NCBI GenBank assembly: GCA_046330255.1
Contig: JAXLTC010000002.1
Coordinates: 930,001 to 994,000 of the forward strand
Length of the DNA stretch: 64,000 bases
Reading direction: 5' to 3'
DNA from: JBBSBL01 sp046330255
GTDB lineage: Bacteria > Actinomycetota > Thermoleophilia > Solirubrobacterales > Solirubrobacteraceae
Positions 1 through 8,177 of this stretch are shown here, piece after piece. The position numbers and the translations under genes are program-made. The notes below the pieces were generated by a model. That model was not told where the DNA came from. It ran no database searches and saw only the letters and a list, made by a program, of their open reading frames with translations. Position 1 is the stretch's first letter. Every line of letters begins with the position of its first letter.

Positions 1-430
1 CCGTGCTGCGCCGCGAGGTCCAGTCCGGCGCGGCCGCCGAGCCGACGACGGCCGCGGCCGGGCCCGCGTTGCGCACGCAGACGACCGCCAGGCCGCCGCG
101 CGGGGTGCGCAGCCCGAGCGGAAGGGCGCGCGGGCGCATCGGGCGACCGACGTAGACGCGTCTCACGGGGGCGACGCGACCGTGCGCGCCGGCGCTGACG
201 TCGAGGCGCGTCAGCGGCCCGTCCGTGCCGGCCCAGATGAGCATCGAGGCCGCGCCGCTCGTCACCAGGTCGCCGGAGCAGCGCTGCGTCCCCACCGGCA
301 GCCGCAGCGCCCGCACGATCGGGTACTCGGAGTTGCTCGACGCCAGCCGCGGCCGCGCGGAGGACAGCACCACCGCGAGCGTCCCCGCGACGAGCGCCAC
401 CCCGAGGGCGATGGCGATCCGCTCGCGCAC
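1..430 (-). CDS. Membrane-anchored protein of unknown function (partial, runs off left edge)
   Basis: About 143 residues are visible, from GTG at 430 to the window edge, so the truncation is only the window boundary. Residues about 5-22 form one hydrophobic segment (ALGVALVAGTLAVVL), followed by a polar, probably extracytoplasmic part with two cysteines (RCSGDLV, VVCVRN). It starts 4 bases after the stop of the membrane glycosyltransferase upstream, so the two are almost certainly co-transcribed. I do not recognise a family. A role at the cell surface alongside that glycosyltransferase is inference from context. Confidence 0.65.
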   Translation of the reverse strand, partial: MRERIAIALGVALVAGTLAVVLSSARPRLASSNSEYPIVRALRLPVGTQRCSGDLVTSGAASMLIWAGTDGPLTRLDVSAGAHGRVAPVRRVYVGRPMRPRALPLGLRTPRGGLAVVCVRNAGPAAAVVGSAAAPDWTSRRST

Positions 431-434
431 CCGC

Positions 435-1655
435 TCAGCGGTCGCGGCGCAGCCCGAGGATCGAGATCAGGAAGGAGGTGAAGAACGCCTGCAGCCCGAC
501 GATCACGAGCGTCGCCGCCACCAGCGCCATGCGCTGCTCGGACAGCGGGCCCAGGCCGTGATCGATCCACTGGCCGACGATCACGGCGCCGACGATCAGG
601 CCGAGCGCGATCAGACCGCCGCCGAGCGCGAGGCCGTGCTCGAGGCGGTAGCGGGCGCGGGCGCGGTCGAACCAGGCCTCGCGCTCACCCATGAAGTAGG
701 TCCCGTAGGTGTGGGCGCAGAGCCCGAGCGCGAGGATCTGGGTCCCGACGATCGCCAGCAGGGACCCCCCGATCATCGCGTGCAGGTCCCACGTACGGCC
801 CAGGATCGGGAGCTGCACCGCGACGACCAGCATCGCGAGCGCGCCGAGGAGCCCGAGAATCGCGCCGGGAACGATGAACAGGTGGGTGGGGCTGTGCACC
901 AGCAGGTAGCGCAGGTGACGCCACCCGTCCCGGAAGCTCGAGAGCTTGGACTCTCCGCCACGCGGGTGGTACTCGATCGGGAACTGGCGGATCTCGAGCT
1001 TCGCCTTCGCCGCGCGGATCACCATCTCGGAGGCGAACTCCATCCCGGAGGTGCGCAGGTCGAGCGCCGGCAGCGCCGAGCGGCGAACCCCGCGCATCCC
1101 GCAGTGCGCGTCGCGCACGCCCGTGCGATAGAAGAGGTTGAGCACGCCGCTGAGCGCCGGGTTGCCGATGTAGCGGTGGTGCCAGGGCATCGCGCCCTTG
1201 GCGATGTTGTCCATCCGGTCGCCCATCACCAGATCGGCTCCCTCCTCCAACTCCCGGGCGAAGCGCGGGATGTAGGCGAAGTCGTAGGTGAGGTCGGCAT
1301 CGGCCATCACGATGAACTCGCCGCGCGCGGCGGCGAACCCCGCGAGGTAGGCGCTGCCGTAGCCGCGGCGACGCTCCTCGACCACGCGGGCGCCGGCGGC
1401 GGCGGCGATCTCGGCGCTGCCGTCGCTCGACCCGTTGTCGGCGACGACCACCTCGCCGGCGATCCCGTGCTCGCGCAGCGCGGTCCAGGCGCGGGTCACG
1501 CACTCCTCGATGTTCTCCGCCTCGTTCAGGCAGGGGATCACGACCGACACGCGCGGGGGCGCCTCGCCGGGCGCCCGCGCGATCCCGGCCGGGGTCGCGA
1601 GCGTGTCGCTCGGCGGCGCGGGCGTGGCGGGCGTTGCGCGGGCGGTGATCTCCAT
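435..1655 (-). CDS. GT2 glycosyltransferase with C-terminal membrane helices (DPM1/polyprenyl-phosphate type)
   Basis: Probably transfers a sugar from a nucleotide donor to a polyprenyl phosphate at the inner face of the membrane. A GT-A domain begins near residue 36 (VSVVIPCLNEAENI) and carries the DXD-type metal site MADADLTYD. The last third has four hydrophobic segments, as in membrane-bound dolichol-phosphate-mannose-synthase-like enzymes. I chose ATG 1655 (MEITARATP, 406 aa); the frame stays open to 1787, but that extension is Arg/Ser-rich and looks non-coding. The next gene on this strand begins 4 bases after its stop. The exact sugar cannot be read from the sequence. Confidence 0.88.
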   Translation of the reverse strand: MEITARATPATPAPPSDTLATPAGIARAPGEAPPRVSVVIPCLNEAENIEECVTRAWTALREHGIAGEVVVADNGSSDGSAEIAAAAGARVVEERRRGYGSAYLAGFAAARGEFIVMADADLTYDFAYIPRFARELEEGADLVMGDRMDNIAKGAMPWHHRYIGNPALSGVLNLFYRTGVRDAHCGMRGVRRSALPALDLRTSGMEFASEMVIRAAKAKLEIRQFPIEYHPRGGESKLSSFRDGWRHLRYLLVHSPTHLFIVPGAILGLLGALAMLVVAVQLPILGRTWDLHAMIGGSLLAIVGTQILALGLCAHTYGTYFMGEREAWFDRARARYRLEHGLALGGGLIALGLIVGAVIVGQWIDHGLGPLSEQRMALVAATLVIVGLQAFFTSFLISILGLRRDR

Positions 1656-1779
1656 CTGATCCGTAAGTGTGAGGCACCCGCACGACGACGGAGTCCTCGG
1701 ATGCCTTAACGCGCGGCGTCCCCGAAGGTCGCGGCGTGCGCAACGCGATCGAGCGCCGCCTGTGGCAGGCTCAGGCGCG

Positions 1780-2925
1780 GTGCGCATCGCCCTGGTCTAC
1801 GACTGCCTGTTCCCCTGGACCGTCGGCGGCGCCGAGCGATGGTACCGCAGCCTCGCCGAGCGCCTCGCGCGAGAGGGCCACGAGGTGACCTACCTGACGC
1901 TGCGTCAGTGGGAGCGAGGGGACGCGCCACGGATCGAGGGCGTGCGCGTGGTCGCGGTCGGTCCCCGGATGGGCCTCTACGCCCCCGGCGGGCGCAGGCG
2001 GATCGGCCCGCCGCTCGCCTTCGGCGCCGGGGTGCTCGCGCATCTCGCGCTGCGCGGGCGGCGCTACGACGTCGTCCACACGGCCTCGTTCCCGTACTTC
2101 TCGCTGCTGGCCGCGGCCGTCGCGCGCCCGCTGGGCGGCTACCGCCTGTTCGTCGACTGGCACGAGGTGTGGACCCGCTCCTACTGGCGCGAGTACCTCG
2201 GCCCCGCCGCGGGCGACGCCGGCTACGCGGTCCAGCGGACCTGCGCACGGATCCCGCAGCGCGCGTTCTGCTTCTCGCGTCTGCACGCGCGGCGACTGCT
2301 CCAGGAGGGCGCGCGCGGAGAGGTGATCCGGTTGGAGGGCGAGTACGCGGGCGGCGCGCGATCGCCCACGCCGGGTCCGGCCGACCTGGGCGTCGTCTTC
2401 GCCGGGCGCCACATACCGGAGAAGCGGGTGCCCGCCCTCGTGCCGGCGATCGCGCTCGCGCGCGAGCGCATCCCCGATCTGCGCGCCGCGATCTACGGCG
2501 ACGGCCCGGAGCGCGGCGAGGTGCGCCGGCGGGTGCGGGAGATGGGCCTCGACGGCGTGGTGGCGCTGCCAGGATTCGTCTCCCCGGAGACGATCGACGA
2601 CGCCCTGGGTCGTGCCCTCTGCCTCGTGCTCCCCTCGCGCCGGGAGGGCTACGGGCTCGTGGTGGTCGAGGCCGCCGCTCGGGGGACGCCGAGCGTCGTG
2701 GTGAGGGGACCCGACAACGCGGCCACCGAACTCGTCGACGAGGGCGAGAACGGGTTCGTCGCGGCGAGCGCCGCGCCGGCCGACCTCGCGGCGGCGATCG
2801 AGCGGGTCCACGCCGCGGGCAGGGGCCTGCGCGACTCGACGGCCGCCTGGTTCGAGCGCAACGCCTCACGCCTGTCGCTCGACGGCTCGCTGGCCGCCGT
2901 GTCCGCGGCCTACCGGGAGGCGTGA
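1780..2925 (+). CDS. GT4-family glycosyltransferase
   Basis: Retaining GT-B glycosyltransferase of 381 aa that probably adds a sugar during surface glycan assembly. The N-terminal Rossmann domain starts MRIALVYDCLFPWTVGGAERW, the glycine-rich acceptor-side loop. The C-terminal donor domain has FAGRHIPEKRV and the E-x7-E type segment around PSRREGYGLVVVEAAARG. GTG 1780 fits the first beta strand; the frame is open from 1669, but the extra residues are low-quality. A CAGGCT hexamer lies 8 bases before the start, one base off the -10 pattern of this genome. The FkbM methyltransferase follows after 4 bases, so the two form an operon. Confidence 0.9.
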   Translation: MRIALVYDCLFPWTVGGAERWYRSLAERLAREGHEVTYLTLRQWERGDAPRIEGVRVVAVGPRMGLYAPGGRRRIGPPLAFGAGVLAHLALRGRRYDVVHTASFPYFSLLAAAVARPLGGYRLFVDWHEVWTRSYWREYLGPAAGDAGYAVQRTCARIPQRAFCFSRLHARRLLQEGARGEVIRLEGEYAGGARSPTPGPADLGVVFAGRHIPEKRVPALVPAIALARERIPDLRAAIYGDGPERGEVRRRVREMGLDGVVALPGFVSPETIDDALGRALCLVLPSRREGYGLVVVEAAARGTPSVVVRGPDNAATELVDEGENGFVAASAAPADLAAAIERVHAAGRGLRDSTAAWFERNASRLSLDGSLAAVSAAYREA

Positions 2926-2929
2926 GCGG

Positions 2930-3706
2930 GTGCTGGGCGGCCGGTCCCCCTCGCTCGTCGCGCGCTCCGCGCTCGAGCCCGAGCAGTACCGCGCGCTGCT
3001 GCGCATGCGACGCACCTACCCCGACCCGCTCGCCTTCGCGCGCCGCTACTTCCTGGGCGCGGGCCCCTACCCGCACGAGCAGGCCGTCCGCACGCCGCTG
3101 GGCGAGGTCCGGCCGCTGCTTCCCGGGCCCCACGACGCCGTCACGCTGCACGAGATCTTCGCCCGTGAGGACTACCGGGCGGGTCACGGCCTCGGCGCCG
3201 TCGTCGACCTGGGCTCGAACATCGGCCTCAGCGCGCTCTACTTCCTCACGCGCGGCCCGCGCTCCCGGGTCTGGTGCTACGAGCCGGTGCCACGCAACGT
3301 GGCCGCCCTGCGCCGGAACCTCGCGGGCCTCGAGGACCGCTGGACGGTGCGCGAGGCCGCCGTCGCGGACCGCTCCGGCACGCTCGAGTTCGGCGTCGAG
3401 CCGACCGGGCGCTACGGCGGCCTGGGCATGGACCTCCCCGAGACGATCCGGGTCGAGACGCTCGAGATCGGCGACGTCCTGGAGGACGTGCTGCGGGAGG
3501 CCGGGACGATCGACATGCTCAAGCTCGACACCGAGGGCGCCGAGGTCGCGAGCCTGCGGGCGATCCAGCCGGAGCACCTGCGCAGGATCCGCACGATCGT
3601 GCTCGAGACCGACCAGCGGGTGAACCCCGATCCCGCGCAGTTCCGGATGCACCACGCCTGCATGACGACCCGCCTGGACCGTCGCGTTCCGCTGGGTTCG
3701 GGCTGA
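2930..3706 (+). CDS. FkbM-family methyltransferase
   Basis: SAM-dependent methyltransferase of 258 aa, probably O-methylating a sugar of the glycan made by this locus. The SAM-binding motif is VVDLGSNIGLSALYF near residue 90, followed by the acidic loop CYEPVP. The family's conserved KLDTEGAE motif is near residue 200. The start GTG lies 4 bases after the preceding GT4 gene. The C-terminal tail after ETDQRV is short and somewhat irregular, but I see no frameshift. It converges on the next gene with a 14-base gap. Confidence 0.88.
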   Translation: MLGGRSPSLVARSALEPEQYRALLRMRRTYPDPLAFARRYFLGAGPYPHEQAVRTPLGEVRPLLPGPHDAVTLHEIFAREDYRAGHGLGAVVDLGSNIGLSALYFLTRGPRSRVWCYEPVPRNVAALRRNLAGLEDRWTVREAAVADRSGTLEFGVEPTGRYGGLGMDLPETIRVETLEIGDVLEDVLREAGTIDMLKLDTEGAEVASLRAIQPEHLRRIRTIVLETDQRVNPDPAQFRMHHACMTTRLDRRVPLGSG

Positions 3707-3720
3707 GGTCGCGGCCGGCC

Positions 3721-4782
3721 TCAGCCGGCACGCCGCCGCGGGCCCTCGTCCACCACCGCCGCGTAAAGCGCCGCCATGCGGCCGAGGAAGCGCTCCGGGG
3801 AGAGCTCGTCGGCGAACCGCCGCGCGGCGGCCGCGCGGCGATCCCGCAGCAGGCCCGGATCGCCGGCGAGCGCCGCGAGAGCCGCCTCGAAGCCGGCGGG
3901 GTCGCCGAACCGGACCACGTCCCCGGCGGCGCCGATCGCCTCGGGGTTCCCCGCGCCGTCGGAGACGACCATCGCGAGCCCCGCCCGCATCGCCTCCAGC
4001 ACCGCGAAGGACTGGCCCTCGCGCTCGGACGGCATGACGAACGCGTCGGCGCCGGCGAGCAGGCGCGGGATGTCGCCGCGCTCGCCGAGCGGGCGCACGG
4101 CCGGCCCGGCGTTCGCCGCCACCGACTCCGCCAGCGGGCCGTCACCCGCAAGCGCCAGCACCAGCGGCGCGCCAGCGGCGCGCGCCGCCGTCGCCGCGCG
4201 GACCACCGTCAGCGGATCCTTGCGCGGCTCCAGCCGCCCGGCGTAGAGCACGAGCAACTCGCCCTCCTCGACGCCCAGCTCCGCGCGGACGGCCGTGCGC
4301 GCGCCCGGGTCCGGCGGCGCAGAGGGCGGCGCGGTGTTGCTGACGACCACGATCCGATCGCGGTCGCGCGGGGCGAGCACGGGCCCCACCTCCGCGGCCT
4401 CCGCCCGCGAGGAGCAGACGACGCGGCCGGCGCCCGCGCCGGCCGCGCGCAGGGCGCGCCGGACGGCGCGCCCCCGCGCGCCGCGCGCGCGGCGCAGCAG
4501 GTGCAGGCCGTGCGTCAGGACGATCGAGGGACGGCGCGCGAGAACCGGCGCGCACAGCATCGCAGTGACGTCGCCGTGCGCCTGGACCAGGTCACAGGCC
4601 GCGCTGCCGCGTGCCGCACGCGGCACGCCCACGGCCAGCCACGGGGCCGCCGCCAGCGGGGAGCGGGAGCGCGAGAGGCGCATCCGGACCTGCGCGTAGC
4701 CCTCCAGCGGCTCGAGGCAGTCGATGAACGTCTCCGCGCCGCCGCCGGCGTGCGGCAGCACGTTGAGCACGGTCCGCGTCAC
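3721..4782 (-). CDS. GT4-family glycosyltransferase
   Basis: GT-B enzyme of 353 aa. The N-terminal domain is short (VLNVLPHAGGGAETFIDCL, with the acceptor-side GGGAE loop). The C-terminal domain has LYAGRLEPRKDPLTV and the donor-binding PSEREGQSFAVLEAMRAG. Start GTG 4782 follows a TACCCT hexamer by 7 bases, which supports this start as a leaderless transcript. It stands alone on this strand, divergent from the glycosyltransferase at 4855. Specific donor and acceptor are unknown. Confidence 0.88.
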   Translation of the reverse strand: MTRTVLNVLPHAGGGAETFIDCLEPLEGYAQVRMRLSRSRSPLAAAPWLAVGVPRAARGSAACDLVQAHGDVTAMLCAPVLARRPSIVLTHGLHLLRRARGARGRAVRRALRAAGAGAGRVVCSSRAEAAEVGPVLAPRDRDRIVVVSNTAPPSAPPDPGARTAVRAELGVEEGELLVLYAGRLEPRKDPLTVVRAATAARAAGAPLVLALAGDGPLAESVAANAGPAVRPLGERGDIPRLLAGADAFVMPSEREGQSFAVLEAMRAGLAMVVSDGAGNPEAIGAAGDVVRFGDPAGFEAALAALAGDPGLLRDRRAAAARRFADELSPERFLGRMAALYAAVVDEGPRRRAG

Positions 4783-4789
4783 CGCGCGC

Positions 4790-4795
4790 AGGGTA
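4790..4795 (-). promoter_or_regulatory. Putative -10 box TACCCT (leaderless)
   Basis: Minus-strand TACCCT ends 7 bases before GTG 4782. It matches the TANNNT pattern repeated before many starts in the window. No good -35 is visible. Confidence 0.5.
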
Positions 4796-4840
4796 GTCGC
4801 GGGGAGACCGGTGCCCGCGGGCGGGGGTGCGCGGATCGGC

Positions 4841-4846
4841 TAACGT
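4841..4846 (+). promoter_or_regulatory. Putative -10 box TAACGT (leaderless)
   Basis: TAACGT lies 8 bases before GTG 4855, so a transcript would begin at or very near the start codon. No Shine-Dalgarno sequence is present. Confidence 0.5.
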
Positions 4847-4854
4847 GGCGCCGC

Positions 4855-6210
4855 GTGAGCGACCAGCCCGGTCGGAGGCCGCGCGTCCTCGTGGTCTCCG
4901 CGAGCCCGATCGGCGAGGCGATGGCGGGCCCGGCGATCCGGGCGTGGGAGTTCGCCCGGTCACTGCGAGGCGTCGCGGACGTGACGCTGGCGGCGGCCCA
5001 CGACAACCCGGAGCGCGACGGCGCCGCGGACGCCGGGCACCTGGTCTTCCGCCAGCGCGACCCGAGCGCGCTGCGACCTGCGGCGCTCGCGGCCGACGTG
5101 ATCGTCTCGCAGCCGCCCTGGCCGCAGCTCGCGGCCTGGGCGCGCGATTCCGGCGCGCGGCTCGTCTACGACCTCTACGACCCCGAGCCGCTCGAGGTCC
5201 TGGCCCACCTCGACGCCGGCGGGACGGCCGGGAGCGCCCAGGCCGACGGGATCATGACGCGGGTCTGGGAGACGTTCACGCTGGACCGCGTGCTCGACTC
5301 GCTGCACGACGCCCATCACCTGCTGTGCGCGTCGGAGAAGCAGCGCGACCTGTGGATCGGGGCGATGCTGGCCGAGCGCCTGATCGACCTGCGCAACTAC
5401 GAGCGCGACCCGTCCTTCAGGGACCTGATCGAGGTCGTGCCCTTCGGCCTGCCGGAGGACCCGCCCGAGCCGGCCGGGAGCGGCGGGATCCGTGCCCGCT
5501 TCCCCGCGATCGCGCCCGGCGACGAGATCGTCCTGTGGAACGGCGGGCTGTGGAACTGGCTGGACGCGCCAACCGCGATCGCCGCCGCCGGCGAGTTGGC
5601 CGAGCGCCGCCCGGTGCGGCTGGTCTTCATGGGCCACACCGAGAACGTCAACAGCCGCCGCGCGGCCGCCGAGGCCCGCGCGCTCGCGGGCCGGCTCGGG
5701 CTGATCGACAGGGTCGTCTTCTTCAACGACGGCTGGGTCCCGTACGCCGAGCGGGCCGACTGGCTGCTGGAGGCCGACTGCGCGGTCTCGTGCCACGTCG
5801 AGCACCTCGAGACGCGCTACGCGTTCCGTACCCGCGTGCTGGACTGCTTCTGGGCGCGCCTGCCGGTCGTCTGCACGCGCGGCGACGAGCTCGCCGCCCG
5901 GATCGAGCGCGACGATCTCGGCGCGGCGGTCCCTGAGTCCTCGCCGGGCGCCCTCGCCGCAGCGCTCGAGGGCGTCCTCGGGCGCGGCCGCGACGCCTAC
6001 GCGCAGGCGCTGGCGCGTGCCGCCACGGACTTCGCGTGGGAGCGCGTGACCGAGCCGGTCGTGCGCTTCGCGACCGCCGGGCCGCCGGGGGAGCGCATTG
6101 GCAGGCCGTCCGCGGCGCGCGCGGCGCGGACGACCCGCGCGACGGCGTTCCGCGCCGTGCGCGGCGGCCTCGCCAAGGCCGGGCTCGGCGACTGGCCGCG
6201 CACGGCGTGA
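4855..6210 (+). CDS. Glycosyltransferase, GT4-like
   Basis: A 451-aa GT-B-type glycosyltransferase. The N-terminus RVLVVSASPIGEAMAGPAIR contains the PAIR acceptor loop. The donor-domain region includes EIVLWNGGLWNWLDAPTAI and VFMGHTENVN, and the C-terminal half has FRTRVLDCFWARLPVVCTRG. This WNGGxWxWxD pattern is typical of a glycosyltransferase subgroup found in polysaccharide and glycoprotein loci. GTG 4855 is chosen because TAACGT lies 8 bases upstream; the much longer open frame from 3274 is antisense to the previous gene. The stop overlaps the next start by 4 bases (GTGA). Confidence 0.85.
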   Translation: MSDQPGRRPRVLVVSASPIGEAMAGPAIRAWEFARSLRGVADVTLAAAHDNPERDGAADAGHLVFRQRDPSALRPAALAADVIVSQPPWPQLAAWARDSGARLVYDLYDPEPLEVLAHLDAGGTAGSAQADGIMTRVWETFTLDRVLDSLHDAHHLLCASEKQRDLWIGAMLAERLIDLRNYERDPSFRDLIEVVPFGLPEDPPEPAGSGGIRARFPAIAPGDEIVLWNGGLWNWLDAPTAIAAAGELAERRPVRLVFMGHTENVNSRRAAAEARALAGRLGLIDRVVFFNDGWVPYAERADWLLEADCAVSCHVEHLETRYAFRTRVLDCFWARLPVVCTRGDELAARIERDDLGAAVPESSPGALAAALEGVLGRGRDAYAQALARAATDFAWERVTEPVVRFATAGPPGERIGRPSAARAARTTRATAFRAVRGGLAKAGLGDWPRTA

Positions 6211-6899
6211 GCCGCGCGCGGCCGCAGGCGCTCGAGCGGCTGCGCTGGCGCGGAGGCATCGCGCTGGAGCGCCGGCTGCCCCCGCGCCTGGCGCAGGCGC
6301 TGCTCCGCCGGCCCGTCTTTGACCTCGACCGGCGCTACCTGCGGGGCCTGCGCGGCATCGAGATCGGCGCGTCGGCCCACAACCCCTACGTCCGCGACGC
6401 GATCAACGTCGACCGCTACGCCTCGATGGACACGCATCACAAGCGCCACGAGCGCCGGCTGCATGGACGCCCGGCGCCGGTCGACGTCGTCGCGCCGGGG
6501 GACGATCTCCCGTTCCCCGACCGCTCGTGCGACTTCGTGCTCGCCTCGCACGTCATCGAGCACTTCCCGGACCCGATCGGAGCGCTGGAGGAGTGGCTGC
6601 GCGTCTCGCGCGAGTACATCCTGCTGGTGGTCCCGCACCGCGACCGGACGCTGGACCGCGACCGGCCGCTCACGTCGATCGCCGAGTTGGAGCGCCGCCA
6701 TCGCGAGCGCTTCGCCTCCGAGGAGGACCTGCACTGGTCCGTCTGGACCGGCGAGAGCTTCCTCGAGCTGTGCGCGCACCTCGGCCTGCCCGTGGTCGAG
6801 CTCGAGGATCCGGATCGCAAGCGCGGCAACGGGTTCGCGGTGGTCATCTCGGCGCGCGAGGCCCACCGGCAGCGGGCCGAGCGCGAAGCCGGCCGCTGA
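6207..6899 (+). CDS. SAM-dependent methyltransferase, paralogue of the gene at 9718-10386
   Basis: A 230-aa class I methyltransferase. The usual GxGxG loop is replaced by GIEIGASAHNPY, followed by INVDRY. Later motifs are FVLASHVIEHFPDP and LLVVPHRDRT. It is translationally coupled to the glycosyltransferase at 4855 by a 4-base overlap, so it probably modifies the same sugar or repeat unit. The C-terminal block HWSVWTGESFLELC is also shared with its paralogue. It converges on the gene at 6903 with only a 3-base gap. Confidence 0.85.
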   Translation: MSRARPQALERLRWRGGIALERRLPPRLAQALLRRPVFDLDRRYLRGLRGIEIGASAHNPYVRDAINVDRYASMDTHHKRHERRLHGRPAPVDVVAPGDDLPFPDRSCDFVLASHVIEHFPDPIGALEEWLRVSREYILLVVPHRDRTLDRDRPLTSIAELERRHRERFASEEDLHWSVWTGESFLELCAHLGLPVVELEDPDRKRGNGFAVVISAREAHRQRAEREAGR

Positions 6900-6902
6900 C
6901 CG

Positions 6903-8177
6903 CTACCCCAGGCGACCGCTCGACAGGGCCTCGTCCAGCGTCAGCAGCTCCCCGTGTGGGGCCGGCGGCGCCGGGCGACCCGCGATCGACCGCAGCCAGC
7001 GCTCGAAGGACTCCGCCGCCGCCTCCCAGCGGTAGCGCCGGGCGGTCGCGAGCCCCTCCCGCGCCAGCGCGGCGCGGCGCTCCGCGTCACGCGCGAGCCC
7101 GAGCAGCGCGGCCGCCATCCGCTCCGGGTCGCGGGGCGGCACCAGCACGACGTTGGTCCCATCGACGCCGATGTCGGCGCAGCCGGAGGGCGTGGCGATC
7201 ACGGGCGAGCCGCAGGCCATCGCCTCCAGCGGCGGGAACGGGAACGCCTCGAACCACGACGGGCAGAGCGTGACGTGCGCCTGCGAGTAGAGGCCGGCCA
7301 GCTCCGCGCCGGAGCGGACGCCCTCGTCCTCGTAGGCGGCGATCGGGTTCGAGGGCGGCAGCTCGGCGCCGCCGAACACGCGCCAGCGCAGGTCGGGCAG
7401 CTCCCGGCGGGCGAGCCGGATCGCCTCCGCGGCGTCGCGGAACCCCTTCCAGCGCAGGCCGCGCCCGCCGTAGCTGAGCACCGTGAACGGCCTCGCCGGC
7501 GGCTCGCCGCACGGGCGGAACACCGCGGTGTCGACCCCGGCGGGGATCAGCGGCGCGTCGATGCCGTGGCGCTCGCGCAGCAGGTCCGCGAGCCAGCCGA
7601 CGTCGGTCGCGCGGAACATCCGCAGGCGCAGCGCCGCCTCGGCTTCGGCGAGCGCGAACGCGCGATCCTCGAACCCGTCGAGGAACCAGGCCTCGTAGTT
7701 CTGGACGAAATGCGCCCGGGTCCCGCGCCCGTAGAGGGCGACCGGAACGACGGTCGTCCATGCGGTGGCGAGCGTCACGTCCGCGTCCGGGGCGATCCTG
7801 CGCAGCCGATCGAGCTCGACGCCGCGGCGCAGCGGGTCGGAGTCCGCCTCGGCGCCGATCGCGCGGACGAGGTCGCTGACCCGCGCCCGGACCACCGCCG
7901 CGTCGCCCCGGCCGGCTAGCCGGCGGGCCTCGGCGGCGGCGCCCGCGCCGAGCGCGCGCGCCAGCCCGAGCGGCGTGGCGCGGTGCTCGATCAGGCGCGC
8001 GCGCAGCGACGTCCAGTCCGGCGGCTCGGCCAGCCCGAGCGGCACGATCGTCACCTCGTGCCCAGCGGCGGCGAGCCGGTTGGCGAACTCGACGACGGCG
8101 ACCGTGCCGGCGCTCGCCCGCGCCGCGAGCATCGCCGGAACGACGATGCTGATCCGCAGACGGTCGCGCGAGCTCAC
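6903..8177 (-). CDS. GT4-family glycosyltransferase
   Basis: GT-B enzyme of 424 aa. The N-terminal domain opens with RISIVVPAMLAARASAGTVAVVEFANRL in function-typical order (strand, loop, helix). The donor domain carries LSYGGRGLRWKGF and the conserved C-terminal block FEAFPFPPLEAMACGSPV. Start GTG 8177 overlaps the stop of the flippase gene by 4 bases, so it is the last gene of a three-gene minus-strand operon (methyltransferase, flippase, glycosyltransferase). Donor sugar unknown. Confidence 0.9.
   Translation of the reverse strand: MSSRDRLRISIVVPAMLAARASAGTVAVVEFANRLAAAGHEVTIVPLGLAEPPDWTSLRARLIEHRATPLGLARALGAGAAAEARRLAGRGDAAVVRARVSDLVRAIGAEADSDPLRRGVELDRLRRIAPDADVTLATAWTTVVPVALYGRGTRAHFVQNYEAWFLDGFEDRAFALAEAEAALRLRMFRATDVGWLADLLRERHGIDAPLIPAGVDTAVFRPCGEPPARPFTVLSYGGRGLRWKGFRDAAEAIRLARRELPDLRWRVFGGAELPPSNPIAAYEDEGVRSGAELAGLYSQAHVTLCPSWFEAFPFPPLEAMACGSPVIATPSGCADIGVDGTNVVLVPPRDPERMAAALLGLARDAERRAALAREGLATARRYRWEAAAESFERWLRSIAGRPAPPAPHGELLTLDEALSSGRLG

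Noticed and set aside
225..1709. 494-codon open frame on the plus strand over the first glycosyltransferase gene
   Set aside because: It is antisense to a clear GT2 gene; its translation is Arg/His/Glu-rich with no domain. Very GC-rich DNA leaves such shadow frames everywhere.
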